Assembly: GCA_030425745.1 (NCBI GenBank) | Contig: JAUHZW010000012.1 | Location: forward strand, 1-19,483 | Length of the DNA: 19,483 nt | Origin: Actinomycetes bacterium | Lineage (GTDB): Bacteria > Actinomycetota > Actinomycetes > S36-B12 | Direction of reading: 5' to 3' | Shown: piece by piece, positions 1 to 7,019 of the stretch | How the letters are laid out: each line of letters opens with the position of its first letter | How positions within the stretch are numbered: position 1 is the first letter of the stretch | Notes under the pieces: model-generated | Seen by the model: the letters and a program-made list of their open reading frames with translations, nothing else | Databases searched by the model: none | Told to the model about the DNA's origin: nothing | Program-made: the position numbers and the translations under genes

Positions 1-850
1 ATCGCTCGCTGAACTCGTGCAGTTCTTCCTCGGGCGTGAGGATCTGATCACCCTCGAGTCGGTTGAGCAGCGTGGCGCAGACCATGGCGAACCTCGAGAA
101 GCCCCAGTGGTTCATGTAGGCCGCGAGCAGGGCGCCCTCCATCTCGATGTTGCGCACGCCGTTCTCGTCGAGCCACTGCAGCCACTCCATCTTCCGCTCG
201 GCGGTCGCGAGTCGGATGGCGCCGTCCAGCCGGAACTGCTCGAGGAAGAACTCGTTCGCAGCGACGGTCTTGCCCTGGGCCATCGGGATGCCGGTGTCGG
301 CGCTCGCCGCGAGGATGGCGTCGGAGACATCGCGGGGAAACGTGCCGTCGAACCAGTGGTAGCCGTTGCCGCCGTCGAGCATCCGATAGGGCTTGAGATC
401 GGGCAGCAGGCCTTCGGTGGTGGAAACGATCGTGCCCCCCGGCAGGCCCACGCCACCGCTCGTGCCGACCCGGGCCCAGAAGACCTGATCAAGGGCATCG
501 AGGTCGCCGCCCTTGACGTAGTACGCGAGCCGCATCAACTCCTGCAGTGCGATGGACGCACTGGGCATCCCCATGCCGTGCGAGCAGAACAGCACGTCGG
601 CCGTGTAACGCGCGGTGAACCGCTCCTCCTTCGGGAAGGCGACGATCTCAGCGTCGTCGTGCTCCGCGCTCCACTGGCGGGCGAACTCGTCCATGCGGGG
701 GCCGGAGCCGCCCATGATCACCGCCCGCAGGCCGCCCATTCCGGCGACGATCGAGTCATCGCTGGAGACCCCGAGGTGGTGGTAGTGGTCCACCTGCTCA
801 CCGGCGAGTACCGGGTCGAGGAACTCATGGTTGATGTTCTCGGTCTTCAC
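1..850 (-). CDS. Uridine phosphorylase-like nucleoside phosphorylase (3' end cut by window)
   Basis: Would cleave a nucleoside, most likely uridine, with phosphate to give base and ribose-1-phosphate in the cytoplasm (pyrimidine salvage). I read 283 residues from a GTG start preceded by GGAGG (855-859); the C-terminus lies outside the window. Motifs are SHGMGMPS (90-97), RVGTSGGVGL (127-136), QFRLDGA (205-211), GVRNIEMEGA (231-240) and TLLNRLEGDQI (260-270). From memory these are the phosphate- and ribose-binding blocks of animal UPP1/UPP2, which read RIGTSGGIGL, GVRNIEMES and LNRLEGDQI. The resemblance to the animal branch is stronger than to E. coli Udp. The MFS gene at 942 is divergent, with a 91-bp spacer. 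Family assignment is firm; the exact base preference is inferred. Confidence 0.88.
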   Translation of the reverse strand, partial: MKTENINHEFLDPVLAGEQVDHYHHLGVSSDDSIVAGMGGLRAVIMGGSGPRMDEFARQWSAEHDDAEIVAFPKEERFTARYTADVLFCSHGMGMPSASIALQELMRLAYYVKGGDLDALDQVFWARVGTSGGVGLPGGTIVSTTEGLLPDLKPYRMLDGGNGYHWFDGTFPRDVSDAILAASADTGIPMAQGKTVAANEFFLEQFRLDGAIRLATAERKMEWLQWLDENGVRNIEMEGALLAAYMNHWGFSRFAMVCATLLNRLEGDQILTPEEELHEFSER

Positions 851-941
851 GGGCCCTCCGGTGCTGGTCGAGTACACGCCACGCTGGCGCGATTGTGCGG
901 ATGATCCACCGCCATCGTGTCAGAGTCGCTTGGATGTGGGG

Positions 942-2510
942 ATGGATACCGGGGCAGTGAGCGAGCGCATTCCGACCGTGAGTTCGGGCAGGGCGTGGGC
1001 GATCCTCGCCGCGATGGGGTTCGGTGCGCTCATCGCGCAGATGTTCAGCACGGTCATCGGCCCGGCTCTGCCGACGATGAAGGACGATCTCGCGCTGTCT
1101 CTGTCCACGCAGACGTGGACGATCACGGCCTACTCGCTGGCGTTCGGTGCGGCGCTCGTCGCCGGCGGCCGCCTCGGTGACCTGGTCGGCGAGGTCAAGC
1201 TCATCGTCATCGGCTTCCTGGTCTTCGGCGTGGGCCTGTTCATGTCCGCCGTGGCGGTCGGCGGCACGCTGATGATCAGCGGCCGCGCCATCCAGGGCAT
1301 CGGCATCGGCATCTCGGCGCCGGCGACCCTCAGCATCGTCGTGAACACCTTCCCGATCGCCCGACGTGGATTCGCAGTCGGTCTGTGGGGATTCGCGCAC
1401 GGCTTCGGGCTCTTCGTCGGCCCGCTCTTCGCGGGCTACATGATGGCGATCGCCTCGTGGCGGCTCATCTTCTGGGTCTCGCTTCCCCTGACCGCCGCGG
1501 TGGTCATCGTGACGATCGTCGCGACCCGGGGCTATCGCAGTGTGAAGGCGACGGGCACGTATGACTTCACCGGTCTGATCCTCGGTGCCGTGGGCATCAC
1601 GCTGCTCACACTCGGTCTGCAGAACTCGAGCAACGGCTGGGAGGACGTCACCACGTGGGGGCCGCTGGCGCTCGGCGTCATCCTCCTGATCGCCTTCGGG
1701 CTCGTGGAGACGCGGATCAAGCACCCGCTCGTCGACTTCTCGCTGTTCCGCAGCCGCATGTTCTCCGGTGGATTCTTCGCCGAGAGCATCGTGGGCTTCA
1801 TCTACATCCCGATGCTGACCTTCATCGGGTCGCTGTACTTCATCAGCGTGCTGGGCATGACCCCGGTCGAGGCCGGTTGGGTCATCGTCATCACGACCGG
1901 AACCTGCATGCTTGTGGAGCCGCTCGCTGGCCGCATCGTCGACCGGATCGGCCCGGGGCTCCCGACGGTCGTGTCGCTCATCTTCCAGGGCGTCGCCCTG
2001 ATCTGGATGGGCACCTTCACCCCGGAGACGACGATCTCCCAGCTGATCATCCCGCTGGCGCTGATGGGCATCGGCGTGGGCGTCGCCCTCCCGGCCTGCA
2101 ACACCGCCGGCATGAGCGCCGTCAGCACGGAGAAGGCGGGTATGGGCTCGGGCCTGATGCAGATGACGTTCAACATCCCGGCCGCCCTCGGCGTCGCGGT
2201 CGTCACGTCGCTCGTGGGTTCGCTGACGATCAGCAGGGTCTCGTCCGGCATGGCTGGCAATGATGCGCAGGACGCCGCCGTGGCCTACTCCGAAGCGGTG
2301 GAGTTGGGCGACACGTCGGGGGCGGCAGCGATCCTCGACACGCTGCCGGAGACGGTGCAGGACCTCATCACCCAGACCGTCGTGGCGGCGCAGTCATCCA
2401 CCATCACTCTCTCCATGCTGATCCTGGGCATCGTCGCGCTGGGCGGTGCGGTGCTGGCCGCGATCCTGCTGGGCGTGAAGCGCGCGCCGCTGAGCGTGAG
2501 CAGCCACTGA
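942..2510 (+). CDS. MFS multidrug efflux transporter, DHA2 (14-helix) type
   Basis: Inner-membrane proton-coupled exporter of drugs or other small molecules. The protein has 522 residues and is almost entirely hydrophobic helices, as in 14-TMS DHA2 members. MFS motif A is visible at 75-87 (GGRLGDLVGEVKL) and a motif-C-like antiporter signature at 150-166 (GFAHGFGLFVGPLFAGY). The frame is open further upstream to 831, but that stretch (PRWRDCADDPPPS) is not membrane-like, so I start at ATG 942; GTG 936 is the only close alternative. No strong ribosome site is visible. The stop TGA is the first member of a TGATG chain leading into the VOC gene at 2527, so the two are probably co-translated. The substrate cannot be told from sequence. 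Confidence 0.9.
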   Translation: MDTGAVSERIPTVSSGRAWAILAAMGFGALIAQMFSTVIGPALPTMKDDLALSLSTQTWTITAYSLAFGAALVAGGRLGDLVGEVKLIVIGFLVFGVGLFMSAVAVGGTLMISGRAIQGIGIGISAPATLSIVVNTFPIARRGFAVGLWGFAHGFGLFVGPLFAGYMMAIASWRLIFWVSLPLTAAVVIVTIVATRGYRSVKATGTYDFTGLILGAVGITLLTLGLQNSSNGWEDVTTWGPLALGVILLIAFGLVETRIKHPLVDFSLFRSRMFSGGFFAESIVGFIYIPMLTFIGSLYFISVLGMTPVEAGWVIVITTGTCMLVEPLAGRIVDRIGPGLPTVVSLIFQGVALIWMGTFTPETTISQLIIPLALMGIGVGVALPACNTAGMSAVSTEKAGMGSGLMQMTFNIPAALGVAVVTSLVGSLTISRVSSGMAGNDAQDAAVAYSEAVELGDTSGAAAILDTLPETVQDLITQTVVAAQSSTITLSMLILGIVALGGAVLAAILLGVKRAPLSVSSH

Positions 2511-2530
2511 TGGGCGCGAGCGACTGATGG
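2502..2530 (+). repeat. 17-nt-period imperfect tandem duplication forming a relay mini-ORF
   Basis: The 12-mer AGCCACTGATGG (2502-2513) recurs as AGCGACTGATGG (2519-2530), 11 of 12 identical. Each copy carries a TGATG stop/start overlap. The first joins the MFS stop (2508-2510) to an ATG at 2510. That ATG opens a five-codon frame (Met-Gly-Ala-Ser-Asp, stop 2525-2527), and its stop overlaps the ATG of the VOC gene at 2527. This would allow stop-restart coupling. The layout is read directly; its use in translation is inferred. Confidence 0.55.
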
Positions 2531-2988
2531 CCATCACCGGCATCACGACGTTCCTGTGGTTCGACGATCAGGCGGGTGAGGCGGCCGCGTTCTACACCGA
2601 CCTCTTCCCCGACTCCGAGCTCGGCGGGGTGTCGCACTATCCCGATGACCATCCCCACAAGCCGGCCGGCAGCGTGCTGAGCGCGGAGTTCACCCTCTTC
2701 GGCCAGCCCTTCGTCGCGATCAACGGCGGGCCGCAGTTTCCGCACTCCGAGGCTGTCTCGTTCATGGTCCACTGCGATACGCAGGTCGAGCTCGACCGTA
2801 TCTGGGACGCACTCGTCGCCGACGGCGGCGAGGAGAGCCGGTGCGGATGGTGCAAGGACCGGTTCGGGGTCTCGTGGCAGGTCGTGCCGACGGACATCCA
2901 GGACCTGCTTGCGCGCGGCGCGTGGCCGGCACTCATGCCGATGACGCGTATCGACATCGCGGCCCTTCAGGCCGCGGCGTCGGGTTGA
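2527..2988 (+). CDS. PhnB-like VOC (glyoxalase-fold) family protein
   Basis: 153-residue cytoplasmic protein of the PhnB / 3-dmu-9_3-mt branch of the vicinal-oxygen-chelate superfamily. It begins with ITTFLWFDDQAGEAAAFYTDLF (split here as ITTFLWFDD and AAAFYTDLF, residues 4-26). It continues through LFGQPFVAINGGP (57-69) and ends with a CKDRFGVSWQVVP block, the signature of these proteins. Typical family length is 135-160, so it looks complete. Members are dimers of beta-alpha-beta-beta-beta units, often annotated as glyoxalase or bleomycin-resistance relatives, mostly without a known substrate. There is no clear ribosome site; coupling through the relay ORF between it and the MFS gene is likely. 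Pairing with an exporter hints at detoxification, but that is inference. Confidence 0.88.
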   Translation: MAITGITTFLWFDDQAGEAAAFYTDLFPDSELGGVSHYPDDHPHKPAGSVLSAEFTLFGQPFVAINGGPQFPHSEAVSFMVHCDTQVELDRIWDALVADGGEESRCGWCKDRFGVSWQVVPTDIQDLLARGAWPALMPMTRIDIAALQAAASG

Positions 2989-3081
2989 CGAGTCCCGAAG
3001 GCGTGAGATCCCCCGGCGCCGGCCGGCACGGGTTGATCGGAAGATTCATTGCAGGACAACGACTTTCTGACCTCTTAGGGG

Positions 3082-3110
3082 TTGCGGTTGTCGGACCGCT
3101 CGACTACAAT
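3082..3110 (+). promoter_or_regulatory. Sigma-70-type promoter giving a leaderless transcript for the DUF222-HNH gene
   Basis: TTGCGG (3082-3087) and TACAAT (3105-3110) are separated by 17 bp. The expected start of transcription, 6-8 nt after the -10, falls on or next to the ATG at 3118, so the mRNA should have no leader. No Shine-Dalgarno sequence precedes this ATG, which fits. The -10 overlaps the left end of the SOS box. Confidence 0.65.
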
Positions 3111-3161
3111 CGAACACATGTTCGAGTCACTCGAGACCCTCATTGCAGTCGAGCGGTCCGA
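3091..3161. repeat. Perfect 15-bp inverted repeat around the SOS box and start codon
   Basis: TCGGACCGCTCGACT (3091-3105) is exactly complementary in reverse to AGTCGAGCGGTCCGA (3147-3161), with 41 nt between. The left arm lies between -35 and -10, and the right arm lies in codons 10-15 of the DUF222-HNH gene. If the transcript starts at 3118 the left arm is not in the mRNA. The repeat would then act as DNA (second operator pair, looping or cruciform) rather than as an RNA hairpin. Confidence 0.7.
3110..3125. promoter_or_regulatory. LexA operator (SOS box), perfect 16-bp palindromic match
   Basis: TCGAACACATGTTCGA matches the mycobacterial/actinobacterial SOS-box consensus TCGAAC-N4-GTTCGA at every fixed position. 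It overlaps the last base of the -10, the predicted transcription start and the ATG at 3118, so bound LexA would block initiation. Damage-inducible expression of the downstream DUF222-HNH gene is the inference. Several 13E12 (DUF222) genes of Mycobacterium tuberculosis are known to carry such boxes. Confidence 0.85.
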
Positions 3162-4671
3162 TGACGTCGTCCTGACTGACGAGGCTCCTTGGTGGGCCGA
3201 CGAACTATCGAGCGGTGAACCGTGGTCTGACGCCGACGTCCTCGCCGACGCCGCGGCGGGGGAGGTCGGTGCAGGCCTGCTGATGGATCTCCTGCAGGTG
3301 GATCCGGCGGCGTTGACCGCCGACGAGGCCGTCACGTATGCGCAGCAGGTGGATCGGTTCGCCGCCTTCGCGGCCGGGTTGCAGGTCAGGGCGCGAGCCG
3401 CTGTCCGGGATCGCCTCGTCTCCCATGGCGTCGCCGAGGATTCCGAGCGCGCACGTTCTCTGGCCGAGCTCAATGCCCGGCGAGTGGAGGCCGGTCTGCG
3501 GCCACGGCGGGAGGGATCGGGGTTCGTCACCCCGGAGATGCGGGCATCGGCCGAGATGGCGGCGGCCCTTCGGGTGGCGACGCAGTCGATCGAGTCGCAA
3601 CTCCAGTACGCGGGCGATCTCGTGGGTCCGATGGCCCCTCTGGGCGATGCACTGCTCGCCGGTCACCTCTCCTCGGGTCATGCCGCCGCGATCGCACGCG
3701 AACTGTCGAGGCTGCCGCTGGCGGGAGACTCCTCGCGGTCCGACGAGTTCGCACAACAGTGCGCCCGGATCCTCGCCATTGTGGTGCCCTATGCCGCCTC
3801 GCACACCCCAGGCCAATGCGCCCGCCGCACCCGCGGACTCGTGCTGACCACTGACCCCGTGAGCGCCAAGGAGCGTCGTCGCGAGACGGCGGAGCGTGAG
3901 CACGGGGTGTGGTTGTCGTCCCGCGAGGAGGGCACGTGCGAGATCACCGCAGTGCTCCCGGTGGGTCATGGCCACGCGCTCATGGACGCGATCACGGCGC
4001 TGGCCCGCAACCCGCTCTTCGAGACATCGGAGAGTTGCGTCACGGCAGGGCAGCGCCGCGTGGCCGCACTGGTCACGCTGGTCCTCGGTGACCCGGGTTC
4101 GGTCTACCGGACCGAAGGGCCCGTGGCCGAGGCGAGGCTCAACGCCGGTGTCAGTGTCGTCGTCCCGCTGTCGGTTCTCGCCAGTGGAGAGGGCGCCGGG
4201 CTCGGTGGCACTGTCGCTGGTGAGGCCTTGTCCGCCGATGTCATCCTGGACCTCCTCGCGGAGGTCGACGCCTCCTCAACGCTCCGTCGCCTTGTGGTCG
4301 ACTCCTCCGGCTGCATCGTCGATGCGGGCCGTACCCGCTACGCGATCTCCGACACCCAACGGCACCTGATCGCCTTGCGCGACGGCACCTGCCGGTTCCC
4401 CGGCTGCGTTCGAGCCGCGGAGCGCTGCGAGATCGACCACGCGAACCCCTATGAGCGCGGGGGCTGCACGGACCTCGACAACCTCGGTCCCCTCTGCAAG
4501 CACCACCATCAACTCAAGACCCACGGCGGTTGGACCATCACGCGGAGCGAACGTTCCGGTGCGTGCACCTGGCGGTCACCACTCGGCCGGGTCTATGAGC
4601 ACCGACCGCCCGATCTGATTCCTCTGCCGCTCGGTCCTCCCTCTGCCGTCGACGACCCTCTTCCCTTCTGA
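3118..4671 (+). CDS. DUF222 / HNH endonuclease domain protein (13E12 family), SOS-box controlled
   Basis: Predicted nucleic-acid-acting protein of 517 residues, a usual size for the family. The alpha-helical DUF222 region covers roughly residues 40-330 and carries the 13E12-type pattern of ARDRL and GLRPRREGS-like segments. A C-terminal HNH domain lies at about 424-470. It has paired zinc ligands (CRFPGC and the later LCKHHH), the EIDHANPYERGG catalytic block and NLGPLCKHHHQLKT. I chose ATG 3118 because it is the first start after a good -10 and lies inside the SOS box; an upstream TTG in frame would precede the promoter. These genes are abundant in actinobacteria, often in many copies per genome. 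Their function is unresolved, with suggestions of a mobile or DNA-damage role. The gene is convergent with LacI at 4718. Confidence 0.9.
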   Translation: MFESLETLIAVERSDDVVLTDEAPWWADELSSGEPWSDADVLADAAAGEVGAGLLMDLLQVDPAALTADEAVTYAQQVDRFAAFAAGLQVRARAAVRDRLVSHGVAEDSERARSLAELNARRVEAGLRPRREGSGFVTPEMRASAEMAAALRVATQSIESQLQYAGDLVGPMAPLGDALLAGHLSSGHAAAIARELSRLPLAGDSSRSDEFAQQCARILAIVVPYAASHTPGQCARRTRGLVLTTDPVSAKERRRETAEREHGVWLSSREEGTCEITAVLPVGHGHALMDAITALARNPLFETSESCVTAGQRRVAALVTLVLGDPGSVYRTEGPVAEARLNAGVSVVVPLSVLASGEGAGLGGTVAGEALSADVILDLLAEVDASSTLRRLVVDSSGCIVDAGRTRYAISDTQRHLIALRDGTCRFPGCVRAAERCEIDHANPYERGGCTDLDNLGPLCKHHHQLKTHGGWTITRSERSGACTWRSPLGRVYEHRPPDLIPLPLGPPSAVDDPLPF

Positions 4672-4720
4672 GCGGGACTGCCCTCCTTCTCAATCTCCCT
4701 GTCGTATCCCGTCCCGCTCA
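4669..4720. terminator. Candidate bidirectional terminator, 10-bp arms containing both stop codons
   Basis: TGAGCGGGAC (4669-4678) pairs with GTCCCGCTCA (4711-4720) across a 32-nt loop. The left arm begins with the TGA of the HNH gene and the right arm ends with the complement of the LacI TGA. There is no T-tract, which is common in high-GC actinobacteria. The loop is long for an intrinsic terminator, so function is inferred. Confidence 0.5.
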
Positions 4721-5737
4721 CTCCGGCACGTTGTGGGGGGTGACGACCTGGATCTGCGACGGCAGTGCACGCGGGGCTCCCGGCACAGCACCGTGCGCCT
4801 GCATGACGAGGTGGCACGCGTGCTGCATGTCCGCCCGCAGGTCGTGATGCAGCACCGCGGCCACCCGACGGTCCCGCAGCAGCGCGCGGTTGTCATCGTC
4901 AAGGTCGTGGGCGATGACGACGGGCGCGGGCAGGTCGGCATCGCGGAACGCATCGAGGAGCGCGACGTTCCCGCCGCCGATGGAGTAGACGCCGATGATG
5001 TCCGGATGTGCAGCCACAGCCGCGGCCACCAGCGGCCGCACCCGGTCATCGAGCCCGCTGCTCTCGCTGACGTCGACGACGGGGCGGACGACGCGGCTGG
5101 TGCGCACCTGGGCTCGGAACCCCATCTCCCGCTCCTCCTCCCCGCGGAAGGCCCCACTGCTCACGGTGACGAGCAGTGTCCCCTGACGGTCGCCGAGCCA
5201 CTGGTCGAGCAGGTACGCAGCGGTCGCCCCCGCGGCGCGGTTGTCGATGCCCACGTAGGCGAGCCGATCACTGGACGGGAGGTCGGTCACGAGGGTCAGC
5301 ACCGGGATCCCGGCCGCGACCACGCGTGCGACGGCGGCGTTGACCTCCGGCACATCGGGGGCCTTGAGCAGAACGGCGTGGCTGCCCTGCCGGGCGATGC
5401 GGTCCAAGTCCCGCACGAGCGTCTCGACGGGATCGTCCTCGTGCAGGTGGAAGCGCGCGCGGAACGCCGCGGGCAGTAGCCCTGGCATGACGTCCTCCAG
5501 TGCGTTGCGCACCGCGAAGCTGAAGCGGCCGGGTGCGTGCATGACCACGTCGAGCTGGAAGGTCCGTCCGGTGAGCAGGAGCTGGGTCTCCTGCCGCTCG
5601 AGGTCGGCGATGGCCTGGTGCACCGACCGCTGTGTCGCCGGGCGCACTCCACCGCGGCCGTTGAGCACGCGGTCGACCGTCGCCTCACTGAGCCCGGCCT
5701 GACGGGCGATGTCCCTGATAGGGAACGGGTGGGACAC
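4718..5737 (-). CDS. LacI-family transcriptional regulator
   Basis: 339-residue DNA-binding repressor or activator of LacI architecture. The N-terminal helix-turn-helix (residues 6-40) reads IRDIARQAGLSEATVDRVLNG, split by the turn at AGLS. The usual VSRVLN is TVDRVLN here, a variant found in a subset of the family. A hinge follows, then a periplasmic-binding-protein-like sugar domain from about 60 to the end (DVVMHAPGRFSFAVRNALED; YVGIDNRAAGATAAYLL; IGVYSIGGGNVALLDA; VVIAHDLDDDN). The start is GTG 5737, chosen because of a strong GGAGGGG five nt upstream. It is divergent from the PhyH-type dioxygenase at 5836 with a 98-bp spacer, so that gene and itself are the obvious targets. The ligand is probably a sugar or polyol. 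I found no clear LacI operator palindrome between them. Confidence 0.92.
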   Translation of the reverse strand: MSHPFPIRDIARQAGLSEATVDRVLNGRGGVRPATQRSVHQAIADLERQETQLLLTGRTFQLDVVMHAPGRFSFAVRNALEDVMPGLLPAAFRARFHLHEDDPVETLVRDLDRIARQGSHAVLLKAPDVPEVNAAVARVVAAGIPVLTLVTDLPSSDRLAYVGIDNRAAGATAAYLLDQWLGDRQGTLLVTVSSGAFRGEEEREMGFRAQVRTSRVVRPVVDVSESSGLDDRVRPLVAAAVAAHPDIIGVYSIGGGNVALLDAFRDADLPAPVVIAHDLDDDNRALLRDRRVAAVLHHDLRADMQHACHLVMQAHGAVPGAPRALPSQIQVVTPHNVPE

Positions 5738-5800
5738 CGACCCCTCCAGATGATGGGGAATTGATGGCTCTACGAGGTTTCCAAGCCTTCAGCGGCACCG

Positions 5801-5830
5801 TACAGTCCTGACATCCGCTGCGCGAGGAGA
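5801..5830 (+). promoter_or_regulatory. Promoter -10 and ribosome site of the PhyH-like gene
   Basis: TACAGT (5801-5806) is a good -10 hexamer; the element 17 bp upstream (TTTCCA) matches the -35 consensus only weakly. GAGGAGA (5824-5830) lies five nt before ATG 5836 and fixes that start. The weak -35 is compatible with a promoter regulated by the neighbouring LacI protein. Confidence 0.4.
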
Positions 5831-5835
5831 TCCCC

Positions 5836-6999
5836 ATGACGCCCGCCCGCTTCACCGCCGCCGACTGCGACGTGGCCGAGTTCGCCACCCTCGTCGAGCA
5901 CGGCACGGACCCGGCCGACTACCCCTTCGCGGCCTCGGTCGAGAGGGACGTCCTCATCTATGACAGCGCGCATATCCGCCCGCTTCTGGACGACGACGCC
6001 CAGCGGCAGGCCGTCATGGCCGAGCTCGCAACCGCCCTGAACGACGGACCCGGCGTCGTCGTCCTCGCCGGTGCCTTCGACGACGAGGCCGTGGTCGATG
6101 CGGTGACCGATGCCTTCCGGCGGATCATCGCCGATGAGAAGGAGCACGGCACCGCCCCAGGTGATCACTTCGCCGAGGCGGGAGCGAACGACCGCGTGTG
6201 GAACGCGCTGGAGAAGCTCGCCGTCGAGGATCCGGAGGCCTTCGCCCGCTACTACGCCAACGACATGCTGGCCCTCGTCAGCGAAGCGTGGCTCGGGCCG
6301 CGCTATCAGGTGACGTCGCAGGTCAATCAGGTGAACCCGGGCGGCAAGGCGCAGAGTCCGCACCGCGACTACCACCTTGGCTTCCAGTCGAGGGAGTCCG
6401 CGGAGTCGTACCCCGCCCAGGCGCACCTGATGTCCGCGGCGCTGACGCTGCAGGGTGCTGTCGCGCACAGCGACATGCCGCTGGAGAGCGGGCCGACCCT
6501 GCTGCTTCCGCACTCGCAGAAGTACGCGCCGGGCTACATCGCCTGGCACCTGCCGGAGTTCCGGGAGTACGCAGAGCAGCATTTCGTCCAGCTGCCCCTG
6601 AACAAGGGCGACGCCGTCTTCTTCTCCCCGGCGCTGTTCCATGCGGCGGGCGAGAACACATCGGCGGATATCCAGCGCATGGCGAACCTGCTGCAGGTGT
6701 CGAGTGCGTTCGGCCGCGCGATGGAGACGATCGACCGCGAGCGCGTGGTCAACGCGATCTACCCGGCTCTGCTCACCATGAAGCGCGAGGGGGCCTCGCC
6801 TGCTCAACTGAGTCACGCGATCGCCGCCAGCGCCGAGGGCTACGCCTTCCCGACGAACCTCGACCGTGACCAGCCGAAGGGAAGTGACGCCCCGCCTGCG
6901 CAGGCCGATCTCGTCGCCCGTGCCCTCGATGAGGAGTGGGATCCGGATCGGCTGGCCAAGGAGCTCAGCAGCTACGCCACGTCACGCCAGAGCCACTGA
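5836..6999 (+). CDS. Phytanoyl-CoA dioxygenase (PhyH) family Fe(II)/2-oxoglutarate oxygenase
   Basis: Cytoplasmic non-haem iron oxygenase of 387 residues, expected to hydroxylate a small substrate using O2 and 2-oxoglutarate. The double-stranded beta-helix iron site is complete: H176-x-D178 in PHRDYHLGF, and the distal H269 in SPALFHAAGENTS. R281 (RMANLLQ) is placed to bind 2-oxoglutarate. The GPTLLLPHSQKY block (219-230) is also typical of PhyH proteins. A ribosome site GAGGAG precedes the ATG. It is divergent from a LacI regulator, which suggests catabolite or sugar-linked control. No transporter or dehydrogenase partner is adjacent. The substrate is unknown; the family includes enzymes acting on acyl-CoAs, ectoine and polyols. 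Confidence 0.88.
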   Translation: MTPARFTAADCDVAEFATLVEHGTDPADYPFAASVERDVLIYDSAHIRPLLDDDAQRQAVMAELATALNDGPGVVVLAGAFDDEAVVDAVTDAFRRIIADEKEHGTAPGDHFAEAGANDRVWNALEKLAVEDPEAFARYYANDMLALVSEAWLGPRYQVTSQVNQVNPGGKAQSPHRDYHLGFQSRESAESYPAQAHLMSAALTLQGAVAHSDMPLESGPTLLLPHSQKYAPGYIAWHLPEFREYAEQHFVQLPLNKGDAVFFSPALFHAAGENTSADIQRMANLLQVSSAFGRAMETIDRERVVNAIYPALLTMKREGASPAQLSHAIAASAEGYAFPTNLDRDQPKGSDAPPAQADLVARALDEEWDPDRLAKELSSYATSRQSH

Positions 7000-7019
7000 T
7001 CAGGCAGAGCCCCTGATCA
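6997..7019. terminator. Bidirectional terminator hairpin made from both stop codons
   Basis: TGATCAGG (6997-7004) pairs perfectly with CCTGATCA (7012-7019) around a 7-nt loop. The left arm opens with the TGA of the PhyH gene and the right arm closes with the TGA of the convergent MFS gene. The compact 8-bp stem lacks a T-tract. It resembles an intrinsic terminator shared by both genes. Confidence 0.6.

Noticed and set aside
17..904. 295-residue plus-strand open frame over the phosphorylase gene
   Set aside because: It is antisense to a gene with clear uridine phosphorylase motifs; its own sequence is low-complexity Val/Glu/Arg/Gly typical of a GC-rich shadow frame.
825..1724. 299-residue minus-strand open frame opposite the first MFS gene
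   Set aside because: Very rich in Arg/Asp/Glu/His with no fold-like pattern; the plus strand encodes an evident transporter.
3013..3022. CCGGCGCCGG palindrome after the VOC gene, considered as a terminator
   Set aside because: It has no loop and such GC palindromes are frequent by composition.
5738..5835. Search for a LacI-type operator with central CG
   Set aside because: No CG-centred palindrome of convincing length was found by eye.
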